This document shows positions 15,767 through 24,838 of a stretch of DNA of 64,000 nucleotides, piece after piece. The DNA is from Oerskovia douganii. Its GTDB lineage: Bacteria; Actinomycetota; Actinomycetes; Actinomycetales; Cellulomonadaceae. Below the pieces are notes generated by a model, which was not told where the DNA came from, did no database searches, and saw only the letters and a list, made by a program, of their open reading frames with translations. Position numbers and translations under genes: made by a program. The stretch covers positions 171,900 through 235,899 of the forward strand of contig NZ_JACSPN010000003.1 in assembly GCF_015142735.1 (NCBI RefSeq), in the 5' to 3' direction. The stretch's first letter is position 1. Each line of letters starts with the position of its first letter.

Positions 15767-18418
15767 ATGACATCGCTCTTCGAGAACCTGCCGCTGCCCG
15801 GATTCGACCTCGCGTCCCTCGGGGACTCGTCGCGCCTGCCGACCACCGCACCGCGGTGGGACGAGGCGCCCGACGGCGGCACGTCCGGCCGCGCGAAGGC
15901 CCGCACCGGGCGCGGCTCGTCCGAGCCGGCGGGTGGCGACGGGAACGGTCGCCGCGACGGGCGGGACGAGGCGGGGCAGCACCCGGGCGGGTTCTCGCAC
16001 ATCGACCCGGACTCGCTGCTCGACGGCATGAACCCGCAGCAGCGCGAGGCCGTCGTGCACGCCGGCAGCCCGCTGCTGATCGTCGCGGGCGCGGGCTCGG
16101 GCAAGACGCGTGTCCTGACGCACCGCATCGCCTACCTCCTCGCGACGGGCAGGGCACGGCCGGGCGAGATCCTCGCGATCACCTTCACCAACAAGGCGGC
16201 GGCGGAGATGCGTGAGCGCGTCGAGGCGCTCATCGGTCCCGCGGCCCGGTACATGTGGGTCTCGACGTTCCACTCGGCGTGCGTGCGGATCCTGCGCAAG
16301 GAGGCCGCGGCGCTCGGGCTCAAGTCGAGCTTCTCGATCTACGACGCCGCGGACTCCCAGCGGCTCATCACGCTGGTGAGCCGCGAGCTCAACCTCGACG
16401 TGAAGAAGTACCCCGCGCGGACGCTGTCCAACAAGATCTCGGACCTCAAGAACGAGCTGATCGACCCGGAGCGCTACGCGCGGGAGAGCGGCGCGTCGGC
16501 CGCCGACGGCTCGGCCAACGCGTTCGACCAGGTCCTCTCGGACGTCTACACGCGCTACCAGGCCCGCCTCGCGCAGGCCCACGCGCTCGACTTCGACGAC
16601 ATCATCATGACCACGGTCAACCTCCTCCAGGCGTTCCCGGCCGTCGCGGAGCACTACCGCCGCCGGTTCCGGCACGTGCTGGTCGACGAGTACCAGGACA
16701 CCAACCACGCGCAGTACGTCCTGGTCCGCGAGCTCGCGGGAGCGGGCGCCCCGGAGAGCGAGGACGGAACGTGGGCGCCCGGCACCGTCCCGCCCGGCGA
16801 GCTCACGGTCGTCGGTGACGCCGACCAGTCGATCTACGCCTTCCGCGGCGCGACCATCCGCAACATCCTCGAGTTCGAGGCCGACTACCCGAACGCCCGG
16901 ACCATCCTGCTCGAGCAGAACTACCGCTCGACGCAGAACATCCTCTCGGCCGCGAACGCCGTGATCTCGCGCAACATCGACCGCAAGCCCAAGCGCCTGT
17001 GGACGGACGCGGGTGCGGGCGTCAAGATCATCGGCTACGTCGCGGACAACGAGCACGAGGAGGCGCGCTTCATCGCCGAGGAGATCGACCGCCTCGGGGA
17101 CTCGGACGGCGTGCGCCCGGGCGACGTCGCGATCTTCTACCGGACCAACGCCCAGTCCCGCGCGCTCGAGGAGGTGCTGATCCGCGTCGGCCTGCCGTAC
17201 AAGGTCGTCGGTGGCACGCGCTTCTACGAGCGGCGTGAGATCAAGGACGCGATCGCGTACCTGCGCGCCATCGCGAACCCCGACGACGACGTGAACCTGC
17301 GGCGCATCCTCAACGTGCCCAAGCGCGGTCTCGGCGACCGGGCCGAGGCGCTCGTCGCGGCGTTCGCCGAGCGCGAGCGCATCTCGTTCGCCGCGTCGCT
17401 CGACCGCGCCGAGGAGATCCCGGGCATGACGACCCGGACCCTCAACCCGCTGCGCACCTTCCGCGAGCTGTTCCACGGGCTGCTGGACCTGTACGCCACG
17501 GGCGCGACGCCCGCCGAGATCCTGGGCGCGGTCCTCGACCGCTCGGGCTACCTCGCCGAGCTGCGGGCCAGCGACGACCCGCAGGACGGCTCGCGCGTCG
17601 AGAACCTCGCCGAGCTGCACGCGGTCGCGAGCGAGTTCACCGAGCTCGAGCCCGAGGGCACGCTCACGGACTTCCTGGAGCGGGTCTCGCTCGTCGCGGA
17701 CTCGGACCAGATCCCGTCGAGCGACGACGAGGGGCACGAGGGCAAGCCCGTCGTCGACCCGGGCGTCGTGACGCTGATGACGCTGCACACGGCCAAGGGG
17801 CTCGAGTTCCCCGTGGTGTTCCTCAGCGGCATGGAGGACGGCACGTTCCCGCACATGCGCTCGCTGCACGACGAGAGCGAGCTCGCCGAGGAGCGACGCC
17901 TCGCGTACGTCGGCATCACGCGCGCCCGGGAGCGGCTGTACATCTCGCGCTCCGCGGTGCGCTCGGCGTGGGGCATGGCCAACGAGTTCCCGCCCAGCCG
18001 GTTCCTCGACGAGATCCCCGAGGACCTGTGGGACTGGCGCCGCAAGGAGTCGTCCATGGCGACCCTGCGCGGGCCGGGCGGCTACACGGGCGGGTGGGGC
18101 TCGTCGGCGGGCGGCTCGCGCGGCGGGTCGGGCTCGTCGTCGGGCGGGTACGGGTCGGCTGGCTCGCGCAACGGGCAGGTGCGCACGCGCTCGGTCACAC
18201 CCAACCCGGACGGCCCCAAGTTCGGCTCGGCGACGCCGCGCAAGGAGGGGGACATCCCCTCGCTCGCGATCGGCGACAAGGTCACGCACGACGCCTACGG
18301 GCTGGGCACGGTCGTCGCGGTCGAGGGCGCGGGCGCCAACGCGGTCGCCAAGATCGACTTCGGGGCCGACGGCACCAAGCGGCTCCTGCTGCGGTTCTCG
18401 CCCGTCACGAAACTATGA
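15767..18418 (+). CDS. pcrA: ATP-dependent DNA helicase PcrA/UvrD1
   Basis: The 883-residue superfamily-1 helicase has an N-terminal disordered extension of about 85 residues. The motor core follows: Q-motif MNPQQREAV, Walker A AGAGSGKT, motif Ia TFTNKAAAEM, DEYQDTN (motif II), DADQSIYAFRGA, QNYRST, TLHTAKGLEFPVVF and YVGITRARERL. A Gly/Ser-rich linker then leads to a C-terminal Tudor-like module ([25 protein letters not shown]), which in PcrA binds RNA polymerase. The last 179 bp occur again at 20081-20259, beyond an inserted ATPase gene. The tail here ends ACGAAACTATGA, unlike the ACCAAGCTGTAG of the distal copy. This suggests that it arrived with the insert and rebuilt an intact gene. Confidence 0.96.
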   Translation: MTSLFENLPLPGFDLASLGDSSRLPTTAPRWDEAPDGGTSGRAKARTGRGSSEPAGGDGNGRRDGRDEAGQHPGGFSHIDPDSLLDGMNPQQREAVVHAGSPLLIVAGAGSGKTRVLTHRIAYLLATGRARPGEILAITFTNKAAAEMRERVEALIGPAARYMWVSTFHSACVRILRKEAAALGLKSSFSIYDAADSQRLITLVSRELNLDVKKYPARTLSNKISDLKNELIDPERYARESGASAADGSANAFDQVLSDVYTRYQARLAQAHALDFDDIIMTTVNLLQAFPAVAEHYRRRFRHVLVDEYQDTNHAQYVLVRELAGAGAPESEDGTWAPGTVPPGELTVVGDADQSIYAFRGATIRNILEFEADYPNARTILLEQNYRSTQNILSAANAVISRNIDRKPKRLWTDAGAGVKIIGYVADNEHEEARFIAEEIDRLGDSDGVRPGDVAIFYRTNAQSRALEEVLIRVGLPYKVVGGTRFYERREIKDAIAYLRAIANPDDDVNLRRILNVPKRGLGDRAEALVAAFAERERISFAASLDRAEEIPGMTTRTLNPLRTFRELFHGLLDLYATGATPAEILGAVLDRSGYLAELRASDDPQDGSRVENLAELHAVASEFTELEPEGTLTDFLERVSLVADSDQIPSSDDEGHEGKPVVDPGVVTLMTLHTAKGLEFPVVFLSGMEDGTFPHMRSLHDESELAEERRLAYVGITRARERLYISRSAVRSAWGMANEFPPSRFLDEIPEDLWDWRRKESSMATLRGPGGYTGGWGSSAGGSRGGSGSSSGGYGSAGSRNGQVRTRSVTPNPDGPKFGSATPRKEGDIPSLAIGDKVTHDAYGLGTVVAVEGAGANAVAKIDFGADGTKRLLLRFSPVTKL
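18240..18418 (+). repeat. Left copy of 179-bp direct repeat (pcrA 3' end)
   Basis: Aligns without gaps to 20081-20259 with 9 mismatches by eye, 6 of them in the final 15 bases. All but one of the coding differences are silent (Ala/Thr in GAGANAVAK versus GAGTNAVAK), so both copies still encode the same PcrA tail. It bounds the inserted ATPase segment on the left. Confidence 0.9.
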
Positions 18419-20080
18419 CAATCGAGACAACTGGTTTGCGCAATACCGACGGCGACTGGAAAGAGCGTCAACACCGTTCGACGGATGCCCTAGGGGCTAG
18501 GATGCCAGGATGGCACAGAAGCCCCCGCCCTTGAAGACGCTTGACTTCGGTCACCTCGATGCGGCGAGTGAAGCGATCGAAGAACCTCGACTCCTGATCG
18601 AGGGATTCTATGACTATAAAGGTGCTGCGTCCGGGATTGCTACCGGGCAAAATTGGCTGCTGCTCGGACCGAAAGGGTCTGGGAAATCAGCAGCCCTGGA
18701 ACATCTTCGTCTGCTTTGGAAATCGTATCCCGATTCCTTCTTTGACTATTGGGACTTAAGAAGCTTCCCCGTCAATGACGTCACATCAATCCAAATGGGT
18801 CAATCGGCTGGGGCGTCGCGCGCGCAGTCGGCGTGGGAATTTCTCCTGCTTCTCCGGATCATCCGATCCATAGATCTTGACAACGGGAAGAGTGCGCCGC
18901 GTTCATTCTCGGAACTCTTTACCGAGCTTTCGCGTGCCGGCTTGCTCCAGAGTGACTGGCGTGCGAATGTAGCGAAATGGTCAAAGAGTGCCTTCAAGGT
19001 CGACCTGAAAGTGGTGGGGGTTGAGTCCGAGCGGGTGGTTCGAGAGTACAGTCCTCTAGAGTTGGTTGCCGCAATGAAGGCGATCGTCGCTGGCGTTTCT
19101 ACCGAAAGTCGGCACGTCGTTGCACTCGATGGTCTCGATTCTTTCTTTTTCGAAACTGAGGATGAGTGGAGCTCGCTGAGTGGGCTAATGTATGCAATCT
19201 CCTCGATAAACCAGTTCATGAGAACGCACGAGTTGCGCATCTCGGTCGTCGCGGCTGTGCGGTCGGACATTTACGATGTTCTGCCTGGCGGCGATCTTAA
19301 CAAGTTGAAACCATACTCGGCGACTCTGGACTGGAGTGCACAGGGGATCGGTTCAGCGAACCATCTTTGGACGCTTCTTAACTCAAAGGTTGCGGTTAGG
19401 CATCCCGAGGTTCGAGATGTTGTGAAGACCTACCTTGCTGCGCCTGTGGCCATCTGGCCTCACCGGGAGCTTACAGAGTACTTGTTGGACTATACGCGGT
19501 TGCTTCCGCGCGACCTCATTGCATTAATGGGGTATGTGCAAAGAGCCTACGGCGGCACGTCCCTGGTTCCTGAATCATCGGCAAAGGAGGCGGTGCGGCG
19601 TTATTCGGAGGAGTACTTCGTCGGGGAAGTGCTGGATAATTTGGCAGGTGTGCTAGGGGCTGACAGGGCACGTGAGTTGGCTTCTTTTCGCGATGTGATG
19701 CGTACGCTGCCTACCAGGACGTTCAAGTTTGACGATGTTGTTTCTGAACTCGAAGGCGAATTGGATCGTCGGGAGGTCAAGCTCCTCCTGAAACAAATGT
19801 TCGACACCGGGGCTATTGGGATCAGGAATAGTTCGGGTAAGCATAAGGATTATTTTGATTTTGTGTTCCGAAAGGTGTCTGGTGCTGGATTTACGATTCG
19901 ACACACCTTCCTGCTTCACAATGCGCTCGCGCTTGCTTGGAATCGACCGCGGGCATGAGGCAAATGGTCGCCCCTGGATTTGTGGGAGTCGCGCGGTTCT
20001 CATGATCAGAGGCGATGGTTGATTTCACGCTTAGTTGGGGGCTCGGCAATTAGGGGCTGGTTGTGGACCTCTGCGACGCT
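18419..20080 (+). mobile_element. Inserted cargo segment between duplicated pcrA 3' ends
   Basis: About 1.66 kb of clearly AT-richer DNA lies between two copies of the pcrA tail. It carries one ATPase gene, about 90 bp before it and about 120 bp after it. Rare codons for this genome (TTA Leu, AGA Arg, ATA Ile) appear in it and hardly at all in neighbouring genes. No integrase, transposase or terminal inverted repeat is visible, so it may have entered by homologous recombination at pcrA, with an integrase in trans, or be the remnant of a larger island. Confidence 0.75.
18510..19958 (+). CDS. P-loop ATPase, Sll1717/FunZ-like, candidate defence gene
   Basis: The 482-residue protein opens with an acidic segment (LDAASEAIEEPRLLIEGFYDY). 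Walker A GPKGSGKS is at residues 53-60 and a Walker B-like VVALDGLD at 203-210, followed by AAA/STAND-like sensor-type segments (VVAAVRSDIYDVL). The C-terminal part (about 395-450) resembles a winged helix. The N-terminal pattern, with a FYDYK segment before the P-loop, is what I associate with the P-loop ATPase Sll1717/FunZ family, which tends to occur in mobile loci; the role is not established. No effector domain (nuclease, TIR, transmembrane) is recognised. It lies alone between duplicated pcrA ends and has foreign base composition. Confidence 0.75.
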   Translation: MAQKPPPLKTLDFGHLDAASEAIEEPRLLIEGFYDYKGAASGIATGQNWLLLGPKGSGKSAALEHLRLLWKSYPDSFFDYWDLRSFPVNDVTSIQMGQSAGASRAQSAWEFLLLLRIIRSIDLDNGKSAPRSFSELFTELSRAGLLQSDWRANVAKWSKSAFKVDLKVVGVESERVVREYSPLELVAAMKAIVAGVSTESRHVVALDGLDSFFFETEDEWSSLSGLMYAISSINQFMRTHELRISVVAAVRSDIYDVLPGGDLNKLKPYSATLDWSAQGIGSANHLWTLLNSKVAVRHPEVRDVVKTYLAAPVAIWPHRELTEYLLDYTRLLPRDLIALMGYVQRAYGGTSLVPESSAKEAVRRYSEEYFVGEVLDNLAGVLGADRARELASFRDVMRTLPTRTFKFDDVVSELEGELDRREVKLLLKQMFDTGAIGIRNSSGKHKDYFDFVFRKVSGAGFTIRHTFLLHNALALAWNRPRA

Positions 20081-20259
20081 GCAAGGAGGGGGACATCCCC
20101 TCGCTCGCGATCGGCGACAAGGTCACGCACGACGCCTACGGGCTCGGCACGGTCGTCGCGGTCGAGGGCGCGGGCACCAACGCGGTCGCCAAGATCGACT
20201 TCGGGGCCGACGGCACCAAGCGGCTCCTGCTCCGGTTCTCGCCCGTGACCAAGCTGTAG
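20081..20259 (+). pseudogene. pcrA: Displaced 3' end of pcrA (right copy of the direct repeat)
   Basis: This fragment encodes only the last 58 residues of PcrA (from [14 protein letters not shown] to RFSPVTKL, stop TAG). It continues into the native DNA leading to sucC, so it is probably the original chromosomal pcrA end, cut off when the ATPase segment entered. An in-frame GTG at 20035 would give a 74-residue product, but there is no sign that it is used. Confidence 0.85.
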
Positions 20260-20438
20260 GGCCCGACGCCGGCCCGCGCGTCGGAGCCTCGGCCCGCCCG
20301 GGCGGGGGACCGGGAGGGGCACGGCCGCGCCGCGACCACCCCCGGGCAGCGCGCCCGGACCCTCGGGATGTGGCCAACGAGACAGCGCCGCGCGGGGCGC
20401 AGGGGTGCCGCCGGGTAGGTCCCGGCCAGCCACCGGGC

Positions 20439-20473
20439 TACCCTGTGACGGGATGTCTCGATGTCGAGACATC
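20439..20473 (+). promoter_or_regulatory. sucCD promoter with palindromic operator
   Basis: A -10-like TACCCT (20439-20444) is followed by a perfect inverted repeat at 20452-20473 (arms GATGTCTCGA and TCGAGACATC around TG), which covers the expected transcription start. Its 14-base core TCTCGATGTCGAGA recurs with one change at the icd promoter. A repressor binding here would block initiation; its identity is unknown. Confidence 0.7.
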
Positions 20474-20513
20474 GGTAAGCCGGTCAGGCAGTCAGATGGA
20501 AGGACGACACAGG

Positions 20514-21686
20514 GTGGACCTGTTCGAATACCAGGCGCGCGACATCTTCGAGAAGCACGGGGTTCCCGTGCTGGGCGGCGTGGTCGCCACGACCCCCGAA
20601 GAGGCTCGCGAGGGCGCTGAGAAGCTCGGTGGCGGGACCGTGGTCGTCAAGGCCCAGGTCAAGGTCGGAGGGCGAGGCAAGGCAGGCGGCGTCAAGCTCG
20701 CCCACTCGCCCGAGGAGGCCGCCGAGAAGGCGTCCGAGATCCTCGGCATGGACATCAAGGGCCACACGGTCCACCGCGTCATGATCGCGGAGGGCGCGAA
20801 GATCGCCGAGGAGTTCTACTTCTCGGTGCTCCTCGACCGCTCCAACCGCACCTACCTCGCCATGGCGAGCGTCGAGGGCGGCATGGAGATCGAGGTCCTC
20901 GCGGTCGAGCGCCCCGAGGCGCTCGCCAAGGTCCCCGTGGACCCGACCGTCGGCATCGACCAGGCGAAGGCCGACGAGATCGTCGCCGCCGCCGGGTTCG
21001 CCGACGACATCAAGGCGCAGGTCGCCGACGTCATCCAGAAGCTGTGGACCGTCTACAAGGAGGAGGACGCGACCCTGGTCGAGGTCAACCCCCTGGTCCG
21101 CACCGAGGACGGCTCGATCGTCGCGCTCGACGGCAAGGTGACCATCGACGAGAACGCCGGGTTCCGCCACGCGGACCACGCCGAGCTCGAGGACAAGGAC
21201 GCGGCCGACCCTCTCGAGGCCAAGGCCAAGGAGAACGACCTCAACTACGTCAAGCTCGACGGCCAGGTCGGCATCATCGGCAACGGCGCGGGCCTCGTCA
21301 TGAGCACGCTCGACGTCGTCGCGTACGCCGGTGAGCAGCACGGCGGCGTCAAGCCCGCCAACTTCCTCGACATCGGCGGCGGCGCCTCGGCGGCCGTCAT
21401 GGCCGCGGGCCTGGACGTCATCCTCAACGACGAGCAGGTCAAGAGCGTGTTCGTCAACGTCTTCGGCGGCATCACGGCGTGCGACGAGGTCGCCAACGGC
21501 ATCGTCCAGGCGCTCGCGATCCTCGGCGACGAGGCGAACAAGCCGCTCGTCGTCCGTCTCGACGGCAACAACGTCGAAGAGGGCCGCGCGATCCTCGCCC
21601 AGGCGAACCACCCGCTCGTCACCCTGGCCGAGACGATGGACGGCGGCGCCAGCAAGGCTGCCGAGCTGGCCAACGCCGCTTCCTGA
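20514..21686 (+). CDS. sucC: Succinyl-CoA synthetase, beta subunit (ADP-forming)
   Basis: The 390-residue protein begins [22 protein letters not shown]. It has the ATP-grasp segment ([21 protein letters not shown]), the EVNPLV motif, and the CoA-ligase end with [17 protein letters not shown]. It makes succinate and nucleoside triphosphate from succinyl-CoA in the TCA cycle. GTG at 20514 is chosen because GGAAGGA lies 8 nt upstream and the family starts M-DLFEYQA; an ATG at 20495 would add six residues. It sits 30 bp before sucD. Confidence 0.97.
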   Translation: MDLFEYQARDIFEKHGVPVLGGVVATTPEEAREGAEKLGGGTVVVKAQVKVGGRGKAGGVKLAHSPEEAAEKASEILGMDIKGHTVHRVMIAEGAKIAEEFYFSVLLDRSNRTYLAMASVEGGMEIEVLAVERPEALAKVPVDPTVGIDQAKADEIVAAAGFADDIKAQVADVIQKLWTVYKEEDATLVEVNPLVRTEDGSIVALDGKVTIDENAGFRHADHAELEDKDAADPLEAKAKENDLNYVKLDGQVGIIGNGAGLVMSTLDVVAYAGEQHGGVKPANFLDIGGGASAAVMAAGLDVILNDEQVKSVFVNVFGGITACDEVANGIVQALAILGDEANKPLVVRLDGNNVEEGRAILAQANHPLVTLAETMDGGASKAAELANAAS

Positions 21687-21716
21687 CCCGAGACCCGAGA
21701 GAGAAAACAGACAGAC

Positions 21717-22604
21717 ATGGCAATCTTCATCAACGAGGACTCCAAGGTCATCGTCCAGGGCATGACGGGTTCGGAGGGCCAGAAGCACACGACGCGCATG
21801 CTGGCCTCCGGCACCAACATCGTGGGCGGCGTGAACCCGCGCAAGGCCGGCACCTCGGTCTCCTTCCCGAAGGGGGAGGGCACGGTCGACGTCCCCGTCT
21901 TCGGGTCCGTCGCCGAGGCCATCGCTGCCACGGGCGCCGACGTCTCCGTGATCTTCGTGCCCCCGGCGTTCACGAAGTCCGCGGTCGTCGAGTCCATCGA
22001 GGCCGGCATGCCGCTGACCGTCATCATCACCGAGGGCGTCCCGGTCGCGGACTCCGCGGAGTTCTTCACCCTGGCCGAGGCCAAGGGCGTCCGCCTCATC
22101 GGCCCCAACTGCCCGGGCATCATCAGCCCCGGGAAGTCGAACGTCGGGATCATCCCGGCCGACATCACGGGCCCCGGCAAGATCGGGCTCGTCTCGAAGT
22201 CCGGCACGCTGACCTACCAGATGATGTACGAGCTGCGTGACTTCGGCTTCTCGACCGCGATCGGCATCGGCGGCGACCCGATCATCGGCACCACGCACAT
22301 CGACGCCCTCGCGGCGTTCGAGGCGGACCCCGACACCGAGGCGATCGTCATGATCGGCGAGATCGGTGGCGACGCCGAGGAGCGTGCCGCGGCGTACATC
22401 CAGGCGCACGTGACCAAGCCGGTCGTCGGCTACGTCGCGGGCTTCACGGCTCCCGAGGGCAAGACCATGGGCCACGCCGGCGCCATCGTCTCCGGCTCGT
22501 CGGGCACCGCGCAGGCCAAGAAGGAGGCCCTCGAGGCCGCGGGCGTCAAGGTCGGCAAGACGCCGTCCGAGACCGCCGCTCTCATGCGCGAGATCCTGTC
22601 CTGA
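21717..22604 (+). CDS. sucD: Succinyl-CoA synthetase, alpha subunit
   Basis: The 295-residue subunit binds CoA and carries the active-site His, here in [13 protein letters not shown]. Other family marks are [36 protein letters not shown] and SKSGTLTYQ. It forms the heterodimer or heterotetramer with SucC, and the two genes form one operon. A strong hairpin terminator follows. Confidence 0.97.
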   Translation: MAIFINEDSKVIVQGMTGSEGQKHTTRMLASGTNIVGGVNPRKAGTSVSFPKGEGTVDVPVFGSVAEAIAATGADVSVIFVPPAFTKSAVVESIEAGMPLTVIITEGVPVADSAEFFTLAEAKGVRLIGPNCPGIISPGKSNVGIIPADITGPGKIGLVSKSGTLTYQMMYELRDFGFSTAIGIGGDPIIGTTHIDALAAFEADPDTEAIVMIGEIGGDAEERAAAYIQAHVTKPVVGYVAGFTAPEGKTMGHAGAIVSGSSGTAQAKKEALEAAGVKVGKTPSETAALMREILS

Positions 22605-22637
22605 TCACGCCCCGCTGAGCACCCGCTCAGCCGGCTC

Positions 22638-22670
22638 GACGGCGCCCGGTCCCTGCGGCCGGGCGCCGTC
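22638..22670 (+). terminator. sucCD terminator
   Basis: GACGGCGCCCGG (22638-22649) pairs perfectly with CCGGGCGCCGTC (22659-22670) around a 9-nt loop, 34 bp after the sucD stop. Confidence 0.85.
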
Positions 22671-22767
22671 GGCGTACCCTGTCCTTCCCGGTGCGAGCCT
22701 GTCGCCGGGGTGCCGATCGCGGGCGCGCCGCCCGGCCTGCGGCACGAGGGCCGACCGATCGACGACG

Positions 22768-24063
22768 ATGGAGACCATGACCACGCCCACGCAGTCCGCC
22801 GCCGGGCGACGGGCCCCCCGCACGGTCGAGGAGCCCACCCCGCGGCCCCGACGTTCCCTCGAAGCACCGCGCCGCTGGGTCTCGGGACTCGTCGCCGCGC
22901 TCCAGGCGCTCGCGCTCTCGCTGGCCGTGGTGATCCTGCCGGCGGTCACGGCGTTCCTCGCGTCCTCGACGGGGGCGGGGGAGGGGGACACCGGCGGCTG
23001 GGGGCAGTCCGTGTCGGTCGCCGCCGGGTTCTGGCTCCTGGCCCACGGTGTCCCGCTGGCCGCGGCCGGGACGTCGATCACCCTCGTGCCCCTCGGCCTC
23101 ACGGCCCTGGTCGTCTTCACGTGCTTCGCGTCGGCGCGGCGCTCTGCGCACACCGCGACGTCGTCGTGGGTGGTCGGCGTCGCGGTGTACGCGCTCGCGA
23201 CGCTGGTGATCGCGCTGCTCGCAGGGTCGGCGCCGGGGTGGGACGTCCTGTTCGCCCCCCTGGGCGGCGCGGTCGTGGCGGGAGTCGGCCTGGGGGCAGG
23301 GATCCTCGCACGCCCCGACGCCCCGCGCGTCGGTGAGGTGACGGCCCTGCTCGACCCCTGGGTCCCGCCCGTCGTCCGCCTCGGGGCCCGTGCCGGGCTG
23401 CTGGGGGTGGCGCTCCTGGTCGGGCTGTCGAGCGTGGTGGCCGGTGTCTGGGTCGTCGCGGGCCGCGCGACGTCGGGGGACATCATCGTCGGCCTCGCGC
23501 CGGGCGCGGTCGGCGGCCTCATCCTGGCGGTCTCCCAGCTCGCGGTCGTGCCGAACCTCGTGCTCTGGGTGAGCTCGTGGATCGCGGGACCGGGCTTCGT
23601 GGTGGGTGAGGGCAGCAGCTTCACGGCGAGCGCGTCCCTGCCCGGCGCGCTGCCCGCGATCCCTCTCCTGGGTGCGATGCCCGGCCCCGAGTGGACGACC
23701 GTCCTGGCATCGTTCGCGCCCGTGCTCGTCGTGGTCCTGGGTGTCGTCGCCGGGGCGTTCGTCTGGCGTCGTTGCGGCGGGCACGGCGCCCGGTGGGCCG
23801 ACCTGGGGCTCGCGGTGCTGGGTGTCGCCCTGGCGGCCGGCCTGCTCGTGGTGCTGCTGCAGACCGTGGCGGGCGGCGCCGTCGGGCCGGGGCGCATGGC
23901 CCAGGTCGGGGCACCGCCCCTGTTCGCCGGGGGCATCGTCGCCGCGGAGGTCGCGGGCGGTGCGGCGCTCGCCCTCGTGTGGGGCAAGGCGGCCGTCACC
24001 GAGCGCGTACGGCACCGCCACGACGAGACCGCGCACGACGGCGGCACGGACCCCGTCGGCTGA
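22768..24063 (+). CDS. perM: PerM-like membrane protein (DUF6350)
   Basis: The 431-residue polytopic protein has a disordered N-terminus (about 35 residues), then roughly ten hydrophobic helices (LVAALQALALSLAVVILPAVTAFL ... ALVVLLQTVAGGAVGPGRM). Its place between sucD and purN matches Rv0955 PerM of M. tuberculosis, a membrane protein linked to cell division and persistence. The motif SLPGALPAIPLLGAMPGPE is typical of the DUF6350 family. A second ATG nine bases in could be the start. Confidence 0.82.
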   Translation: METMTTPTQSAAGRRAPRTVEEPTPRPRRSLEAPRRWVSGLVAALQALALSLAVVILPAVTAFLASSTGAGEGDTGGWGQSVSVAAGFWLLAHGVPLAAAGTSITLVPLGLTALVVFTCFASARRSAHTATSSWVVGVAVYALATLVIALLAGSAPGWDVLFAPLGGAVVAGVGLGAGILARPDAPRVGEVTALLDPWVPPVVRLGARAGLLGVALLVGLSSVVAGVWVVAGRATSGDIIVGLAPGAVGGLILAVSQLAVVPNLVLWVSSWIAGPGFVVGEGSSFTASASLPGALPAIPLLGAMPGPEWTTVLASFAPVLVVVLGVVAGAFVWRRCGGHGARWADLGLAVLGVALAAGLLVVLLQTVAGGAVGPGRMAQVGAPPLFAGGIVAAEVAGGAALALVWGKAAVTERVRHRHDETAHDGGTDPVG

Positions 24064-24108
24064 CCTCGCCCCGGGCGACGGGCCAGGGGACAGGGGCGGG
24101 CGCCGGGC

Positions 24109-24675
24109 CTACCGGCGCAGGCGGTCCTGGGTCCACTGCTCGCGCGCCTGCTCGTACTGCACCGCGCACTCCTGCTGGGCCGCGACCGTGATCGCGCCGT
24201 CGAGGCACTGCTGGTTGTCGAGCTCGACGTCCCACATCGCGAGGCTGCCGAGCATCGACAGCGACATGGTCGCGGTCAGGCCCAGTCCCACCGCGACGAC
24301 CGGCAGCAGCGCACCGCCGAGGCGGGCACGCCACACCGCGCGCATCGCGCGGACCCCGAACACGATGGTCACGACCGCGAAGAAGAGGCTCGCGACCCGC
24401 CACGGGAAGGCCAGCGAGCTCGTGACGATCGTGACGAGCATGAGCAGCCCGAAGTGCAGGACCTGACGCGTGGTCGCCCGCAGCGTGTCGGGGTCGACCG
24501 GGGTCGGCGGCTCGCCGGGGGCCGGGGCGCCGGGACCGGAGGGCCGGTGGTCGTCCCTGCCGTCCGCGGGCCGGGGTGCCGGGCGAGGGCCCTGGGCCGG
24601 GGGAGGGGTGGGCTTCCGCGCCTCGTCGGTCGGCTTCTCGGTGCCGGGACGTGGGGGCGCGTACGGGTTGCCCAT
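24109..24675 (-). CDS. Small membrane protein, unknown function
   Basis: The 188-residue protein has a Pro-rich hydrophilic N-terminus (about 65 residues), two predicted helices (VLHFGLLMLVTIVTSSLAFPW; ALLPVVAVGLGLTATMSLSML), and a charged C-terminal tail with two Cys. It lies opposite to perM and purN in a conserved neighbourhood. No family is recognised. Confidence 0.75.
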   Translation of the reverse strand: MGNPYAPPRPGTEKPTDEARKPTPPPAQGPRPAPRPADGRDDHRPSGPGAPAPGEPPTPVDPDTLRATTRQVLHFGLLMLVTIVTSSLAFPWRVASLFFAVVTIVFGVRAMRAVWRARLGGALLPVVAVGLGLTATMSLSMLGSLAMWDVELDNQQCLDGAITVAAQQECAVQYEQAREQWTQDRLRR

Positions 24676-24838
24676 GGGCAGCTCCTCGGTGGTTCGCGGG
24701 CGGCGACGCGGCGGGCCGGTGCGCTTCCTCCGTCCGGGGGCGGAAGGGGCTGACCGGTACCCGCCCGGCGCGGACTAGGGTGGTGCCTGGCTCTTCTGCC
24801 CTCATTCTCCCCCACTGCCGACGCCTCCGAGGAGCACC

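Noticed and set aside
14072..18289. 1405-codon minus-strand frame across pcrA
   Set aside because: It overlaps pcrA and two other supported genes and has no recognisable domain; it is a shadow frame.
18419..20080. Insertion sequence or prophage
   Set aside because: No transposase, integrase, inverted ends or short target duplication is seen; only a cargo gene bracketed by pcrA tails.
20035..20259. Separate 74-residue gene after the ATPase
   Set aside because: It consists of the duplicated pcrA end plus a few unrelated codons; it is a displaced gene fragment.
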